Shown: positions 58,033 to 64,000 of the stretch, in pieces
How positions within the stretch are numbered: position 1 is the first letter of the stretch
How the letters are laid out: each line of letters starts with the position of its first letter
DNA from: Toxorhynchites rutilus septentrionalis
Taxonomy: Eukaryota > Arthropoda > Insecta > Diptera > Culicidae
Direction: 5' to 3'
Assembly (NCBI RefSeq): GCF_029784135.1
Contig: NC_073746.1
Coordinates: 303,687,455 to 303,751,454 of the forward strand
Length of the DNA stretch: 64,000 nucleotides
Translations under genes and position numbers: made by a program
The notes under the pieces: model-generated
Told to the model about the DNA's origin: nothing
The model's database searches: none
Seen by the model: only the letters and a program-made list of their open reading frames with translations

Positions 58033-60049
58033 TACATTCATCAGTTTTCCTAAAACACGATGCAACAACCCAGGATTTTGCATGTGAGTGAACAAAATCA
58101 TTCACGAACGGTTTGCTGACTTTCTTCAAAAAACAACCGAGTGTAAGCAAACACTCTACAGAGAAATTGTACAAAATTAGGTTACTTTCGATGAAGTATA
58201 AAAAAATAATTTGAAGGTGTCGCAATAATTATTGTCTCACCCTTTACAACACCGTAAAGATAAGAAACCTTCGGTTTCAATAATAGTGAGATGAAAGCTA
58301 ATCGAAGTATTTCTGGGAACAAATTGCTTCCTCGAAAATTCAACGTATCGATGTAATGCACATCTCTGAAAATTCGCTGTTTAGTGAAGTAATGCGCATG
58401 GTATGCAAATTGAATGAGTTCCATTAATGTAGACTTATATATTGAATTGTCTGAAATGTGCACTATTAATTAAATTCGAAATCATCTTTTTGCAATACAA
58501 GCTAATCAAATACAGAACCCAATAATTTTCTGTCCATGTATTCCAAATGAAACCTAACCAGTACATATTCCGTTGATCCCTGTTCGGTACCATTGTTCAA
58601 TGACAGTTTACAATCCATCATCCTCAAAAAAAAATAACAATAAAATAAAAGCAACCCTCCCAAGTGGCGACCAGCTCCAGCATCTCAATCATGGCTCATT
58701 TCAGTTTTCCGATGAAACAAATTGGACCTAATAAGCTATAAAAATATCGTAAAATTATTCAAAACAGCAATTTATGAGCTAGACAAATATCAATTTCCCC
58801 TCGTTTGAATCCCTCACCACCGGTCCATAGCGGCAAATCACCATCTCAATTGGTCCTCTGGAGAGAAATATCCTCCCAAGCAGGAAGGCGAACAAATTGA
58901 ATTGATTTGATCTTTCACATCCACTTGGCAAAGTAACTTTCGCTGCGTCCAATCATAAATAATTCTTTTTCTTCTGTTGGACAACCGAACCGAACGCCAC
59001 TCACTCCGGTTCAAACCTAATCTTGCATTCAGATTTTTTTTTTCTTTCGCTTCCATCCTCCTTCGGCTCATTGTAAATGCACCCCTCGAGAAAATCTGGA
59101 CTCACCTCGTCCGCCCGCGTCCTGTCGAGTGAAAAAAAAACGGAGCACAAGCGAAAGGTCGTGTGCCGCATCCTGGTGATTTTTTTCAACTGATTTCTGT
59201 CTTATTTATTCGAAATCATAAATAATAACATCAAGTGGACGGATGATTTGGCCGGGCGGAGACGCAGTCAGATAAAGTCAGGAATTCCGGAACGATGCGA
59301 CGTGAGGTATGATACACATGGAAATTCATGCTTATTGGATCAGGAGAATTTGCTCAATTGATGCCATATTTTCGTTTTGAAGGGTTCCCCTTTTGTGCAG
59401 CGTCATTTTATTTATTTCTTCGGCATTTTGAGAGCTGTTGGGGATCAAAAGCTCCCGAATTCACCTTGTCATGTTTGCTTGAAACGATCACTGTGAAATG
59501 TGGAGACGTTTTTGCAGCACTATTAATTGCACGAGAATCATGATTCAAGTGGATGGTCATCCAACTTCCGAAAACGCCCATACAGTAATTCTTTTAATTA
59601 AAACTGCATTAAATCTTCATTCTGGTGACAACTGAATTTCCCACAACTGTCCTTCGCGCGAGATTTTTCGCGAAATACACAGCGATATCACCTTCCGGTG
59701 AAGCATCGTAGGATCTGTGCCTAGTCAGGAGAAAAAATACCTCTAGCCCCCAGCTTCGAGCGTTCCTTGCGCTCGAAATTTAGAACGGTCATTCCGGTAG
59801 CGATTATAACTTTCCACTTTTGCTTATAATTTATTCAGCCAAATCCGCCATAAAATTGTAAAATATTTGCCGGTGATGATTGGGGTGGATCTCGGGACAA
59901 TACAGGCCGCAACATTCTAAGAAAATTCCACTGAAAACCATTATCCATTAATCCATTAATTTTCTAGTAGATCGGCACTATTGACGAATCTATGCAAAGC
60001 TGCACCAGCTCATGCGACACCTACATGAAAACTCAGAACCATCAAAGTT
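58033..60049. other. No gene recognised; partly unique DNA
   Basis: 58560-59780 is less AT-rich and shows no repeat partner in the window. The open frame 59328-59543 has no signature. Confidence 0.45.
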
Positions 60050-60052
60050 ATT

Positions 60053-60364
60053 ATGAAAACTCGAATCGAACGTGCTGAGAATAGACCGAAGCAAGTACCT
60101 CCTGGTTTAAGCGGTTCTTCTACGCACCAGGGGTCCTCAGCACTTCCCGGAGCAGCACCCAACACGTCTGCTTCTTTTTCGCGGTCGAGGCAACAGCCAC
60201 AATCTGGCTTGCTTGCGCTTTCTGACCTGGTGGACAACATTTTAAATGCTTTAAATATAAACGACCCTCTTAAAAGCATAGCATTATGTTTGCTTCCGAT
60301 TGTGAGAACATTTTTGAAAGAAAAATGTGGTTTTTTGGCAGCGTTCATTTCCCTCGATGCCTGA
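60053..60364 (+). pseudogene. ORF1 C-terminal part of copy D
   Basis: The frame gives RPKQVPPGLSGSSTHQGS, LLALSDLVDNILNALNIND and LLPIVRTFLKEKCGFLAAFI, aligned with the last part of copy C ORF1 (NQVPPGFRGN; IKLTDLVDQIFTCFNVSD). The zinc knuckles are missing through 5' truncation. It ends at TGA (60362-60364), which overlaps the ORF2 start. Confidence 0.75.
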
Positions 60365-61560
60365 TTCAGGGCAAGAGGTCAAGGATTTGACCACTGTAAT
60401 ACAGTGGAATTGCAGAAGCATACAATTGAAGAATTGCATTCCTAAACTAGATCAGTTTAAATTTTTAGTTCACAGCTCTAACTGTGATGTATTTTCTCTC
60501 TGTGAAACATGGCTTTCTTCAGCCGATGAGCTGAATTTCCACGATTTCAACATTATTCGCCTCGATCGAAATGACTCGTTTGGTGGCGTACTATTGGGGA
60601 TTAAAAAATGTCACTCCTTCTATAGAGTCACTCTCCCATCGATGACAGGCATTGAAGTTGTTGCTTGCTAGACACAAATCAATGGCAAAGACCTCTGCAT
60701 TGCTTCGATATATATATCCCTCCCAGAACTACGGTAGGTCGCCATCAGTTCTTTGATACTATCGAGGCAATGCCGGAGCCGCGGTTAATCTTAGGTGATT
60801 TCAACTCCCATGGAACAGCATGGGGATCACTCTACGATGACAACCGTGCCACTTTGATTTATGATCTGTGCGACAACTTCAAAATGACAGTTTTGAATAC
60901 TGGGGAAGCAACCAGAATAGCCAATCCTCCTGCACGGGCAAGCATGCTAGACATATCTCTATGCTCTTCTTCGTTATCCCTGGATTGCATGTGGAAGGTA
61001 ATCCAAGATCCCCACGGAAGTGATCACCTACCAATAATTTTATCGATCGCTAATGAATCAAGCTTTCGTGAGTCAGTCAATATTTCGTATGACCTCACGA
61101 AGAATATTGACTGGAGAACATTTGCAGAAATAATATCTGAAGCAATTGTTTCAATGCATGAACTTCCTCCACTCGAAGAGTATAACTTTATATCGAGTTT
61201 GATTTACGAGAGCGCACTTCAAGCTCAAAAGAAACGTGTACCGGCTACCACTTTCCGACGTCGTCCTCCATCACTTTGGTGGGACAGGGAGTGTTCAAAG
61301 GTCTACCTTGAAAAATCATCCGCTTTCAAAAAATTCAGGAAAACTGGATTAGTGGAATGGTTTCTAAAGTACCAAGCTCTAGAAGCCAAACTAAAAGGTA
61401 TGATTAAAGCAAAAAAGCGTGGATATTGGCGGAAGTTCGTCAATGGTTTGTCAAGGGAGACCGCTATGAGCACTCTTTGGAATACGGCTAGGAAAATGCG
61501 TGGCTGGAACCATACAAACGAAAGTGAGGAATACTCTGACCGTTGGATTGCCCCGACACC
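60357..61560 (+). pseudogene. ORF2 5' part (endonuclease and linker) of copy D
   Basis: ATGCCTGA overlaps the ORF1 stop by 8 nt. The endonuclease starts TTVIQWNCRSIQLKNCIPKL and includes SLCETWLSSAD. A TAG (60669-60671) follows EVVAC and a frameshift follows near 60700. The next frame (to 61699) continues TTVGRHQFFDT, PRLILGDFNSHGTAWG (D-x-N), LDISLCSSSLSLDCMWKV and GSDHLPIIL (catalytic H), then RRRPPSLWWDRECSKVYLEK of the linker. A further frameshift between about 61540 and 61560 leads into the RT frame. Compared with copy C it keeps the segments C lost after NSFNMT and after FRKRGT, so it shows the original layout. Confidence 0.8.
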
Positions 61561-64000
61561 GTTCCTGCACAAAACGTCGTACGCGACATTCCACTTCAAA
61601 GCGATTATGAGAATTTTTCGATGGTGGAATTCTCAATTGCCCTTCTCTCATGTAACAATTCAACTCCGGGGTCGGACAAGATTAAATTCAACTTGTTGAA
61701 GAATCTTCCCGACTTGGCAAAACAGCGTTTGCTGAACTTGTTCAACAAGTTTCTGGAGCTGAATATTGTCCCGCATGACTGGAGACAAGTGAGAGTGATA
61801 GCCGTACGGAAACCCAACAAGCCGGCTAGCGATCACAACTCGTATAGGCCGATTTCAATGTTATCCTGTATTCGTAAATTGTTAGAGAAAATGATTCTAC
61901 TTCGTTTGGACAAGTGGGTCGAAACGAACAATTTGCTGTCAAATACGCAGTTTGGCTTCCGCCGAGGTAAAGGGACAAATGATTGTCTCGCGCTGCTATC
62001 TTCTGAAATCCAAATCGCATTTGCTCGCAAAGAACAAATGGCTTCCGTTTTTCTCGATATCAAAGGGGCATTTGATTCAGTTTCCATGGAAATTCTTTCA
62101 GAGAAGCTTCATAATCGTGGACTTTCACCAATTCTCAATAATTTCCTGTACAATTTACTGTCAGAAAAGCACATGATTTTCTCTCATGGCAGCTCGAAAT
62201 CTTCTCGTTACAGTTTTATGGGCCTACCACAAGGCTCCTGCCTAAGCCCCCTCTTGTACAGTTTTTACGTCAATGATATGGATGATTGTCTAACTAGAGA
62301 CTGCACGCTGAGACAACTTGCAGACGATGGAGTTATTTCCATCACGGGTACTAATCCCGTCATTCTGCAAAAGTCGTTGCAAGATACCCTGAACAATCTG
62401 TTCACGTGGGCCCTCAAGCTGGGTATCGAATTCTCTACGGAGAAAACTGAAATGGTCGTTTTTTCTAGGAAGCACGAACCCGCCCAATTCCAGCTTCACC
62501 TATCCGGCAAAACGATCCAACACTCTATGTTTTTCAAATACCTGGGTGTATATTTTGATTCTAAGTGTACCTGGGGGAGACACATTGCGTATTTGAAACA
62601 GAAATGCCAGCAAAGAATCAATTTTCTCCAAACAATAACCGGAACATGGTGGGGTGCCCATCCAGGAGACCTCATTCAGTTGTACAAAACAACGATATTA
62701 TCAGTGTTAGAATATGGCAGTTTTTGCTTCCGATCAGCTGCCAGGATTCATATTCTCAAGCTGGAGAGAATACAATATCGTTGCTTGCGTATAGCCATGG
62801 GGTGTTTGCATTCGACACATACGACGAGTCTCGAAGTTTTGGCAGGAGTACCCCCGCTTACTCTTCGGTTCACAGAATTATCCTACAGATTTGTCATCCG
62901 TTGCAAGATCATGAATCCATTGGTGATTGATAACTTCGAAAATCTACTGACTCCTCAGTCAAGTTTTATGTCTTTATACCATGAGTACCTTACCCATGAA
63001 GTGCACCCTTCACCGGGCATCTCCAACCAAGTTTGCTTCCCATACTTTTGCAATTCCTCTGTCAATTTTGATCTGTCCATGCGACAAAAGATCCATGGAA
63101 TCTCAGATCATCTACGCTCCGATTATATTCCGGAGATATTTTCGGCAGAATATGGGAAAGTTAGATCTGATAAAATGTTCTTTACTGACGGTTCATGCAT
63201 AAACGGGTCCACTGGCTTCGGCATCTTCAATGAAAATTCCAGTGCCTCTTTCAAACTCAAAGATCCTTGTTCCGTGTATGTCGCAGAAATGGGTGCGATA
63301 TACTATGCTCTAGGGATCATTGAAACACTGCCCATCGACCATTATTTTATTTTTTCAGACAGTCTCAGCTCAATAGAGGCAATCCGCTCAATGAAAGTTG
63401 ATAAACGCTCATCTTATTTCCTAACAAGAATAAGACAACTAATGAGTGTTTTGGTCGAAAAATTATTCAAGATTACCTTAGCATGGGTTCCCTCTCATTG
63501 CTCGATACCGGGGAATGAGAAAGCGGACTCGCTAGCTAAGGTGGGCGCTTCAGAAGGCAGACTTTTTGAAAGGCAAATTGCCTATAATGAATTTTTTCAC
63601 ATTCCTCGTCAGGACACACTCGTTAGTTGGCAGCGCATGTGGAGTGAAGATGAGTTCGGTCGTTGGTTACACACGATTATCCCTAAGGTCTCGACGAGTG
63701 CATGGTTCAAGGGATTGAATGTAGGTCGTGATTTCATTCGCGTGATATCTCGGCTTATGTCCAATCACTACAACCTAAACGCGCATCTCTATCGCATTGG
63801 GCTCGCAGCAAACAATCTTTGTGATTGTGGCGATGGCTACCACGACATCGAGCATGTTGTCTGGTCGTGTATCCGGTTCCATGCTGCTCGCTCTCAGCTC
63901 TCTAGAGCACTGAGAGCACAAGGTAGACAATCGGATATCCCCGTCCGGGATATCTTAGGTAGCCGTGATCCTGATCTTCTGCTTCATCTATACCTGTTAC
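61540..64000 (+). CDS. ORF2 3' part (RT and RNase H) of copy D, open to the window edge
   Basis: The frame starting after TGA at 61537-61539 has no stop for 820 codons to the last base. RT: PHDWRQVRVIAVRKPNKP, SYRPISMLSCIRKLLEKM, FGFRRGKGTNDCLALL, FLDIKGAFDS (motif A), MGLPQGSCLSPLLYSFYV (motif B), LRQLADDGVISIT (motif C; LADD in place of YADD), FKYLGVYFDSKCTWG, GTWWGAHPGDL and SVLEYGSFCFRSA. RNase H: FFTDGSCINGSTGFG (first D), AEMGAIYYAL (E), FSDSLSSIEA (second D), WVPSHCSIPGNEKADSLAK (H and last D). A C-terminal CDCGDGYHDIEHVVWSC is followed by RALRAQGRQSDIPVRDIL. All catalytic acidic residues I can check are present. It lacks its own start because of the upstream frameshift. Comparison with copy A predicts a stop about 10 codons beyond the edge. 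Confidence 0.85.

Larger units (their letters stand above)
60050..64000 (+). mobile_element. I-like non-LTR retrotransposon copy D, 5'-truncated, continues past the window
   Basis: It contains the last ~100 codons of ORF1 and nearly all of ORF2. It is the same family as copy A (near-identical over RT and RNase H) and a more distant relative of B and C. The 5' break lies at or just before 60053; the 3' UTR and tail lie outside the window, so no target duplication can be tested. Confidence 0.8.

Overview
This window is AT-rich, gene-poor insect chromosomal DNA dominated by layers of transposable elements. The element mix suggests a culicine mosquito, probably Aedes-like: I-type non-LTR retrotransposons with an RNase H domain, mariner and Tc1-like elements, tRNA-derived SINEs, long foldback MITEs, and tandem blocks that open with a 'TAGCTGACCCGGC' start. 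The only convincing host gene is a small secreted DUF1091-family protein at 206-849 with a 62-nt intron. No tRNA, rRNA, CRISPR array or viral gene was recognised. The assignment to a mosquito is an inference from family content, not from a diagnostic gene.

Layout. 0-5 kb: the DUF1091 gene, then non-coding DNA. 5-9 kb: a hAT transposase relic, then a HARBI1/PIF-Harbinger relic split by a hAT-type MITE that is itself split by a member (M1) of a modular family with GACGTAG ends. 9-14 kb: a 5'-truncated I-like retrotransposon on the minus strand (copy A), then modular element M2. 14-17 kb: a Tc1-like element with internal repeated termini, split by modular element M3. 17.7-25.6 kb: a modular relic (M8), then a repeat unit (F1) interrupted by a second Tc1-like element, which is interrupted 4 bp inside its terminus by I-like copy B with a 12-bp target duplication; then a mariner relic and modular relic M4. 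26-36.7 kb: a SINE; a truncated mariner (minus) split by a nearly complete but decayed I-like element (copy C) whose ORF2 is split by a 545-bp MITE with a 9-bp duplication; a second SINE. 37-47 kb: M5, unique DNA, an RT fragment, M6, a 390-bp palindrome and a 117-bp tandem array. 48-55 kb: a small MITE pair, and repeat F2 interrupted by M7, which carries a decayed histone H3 gene with its 3' stem-loop. 55.5-58 kb: a deleted mariner relic and a 1290-bp mariner with two visible transposase lesions. 60-64 kb: I-like copy D (same family as A), whose RT/RNase H frame stays open to the window edge.

The most unusual content is the modular family (M1-M8). Members share a near-palindromic GACGTAG-GA-CTACGTC end. 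The best three (M1, M2, M7) sit between T-runs of equal or nearly equal length, consistent with a T5-T7 target duplication. Members exchange internal modules: a 95-110-bp tandem module, a TATA/initiator promoter block present in two members, and in M7 the histone H3 copy. Apart from the DUF1091 gene nothing here acts as a host pathway; the layers give a relative chronology of transposition.
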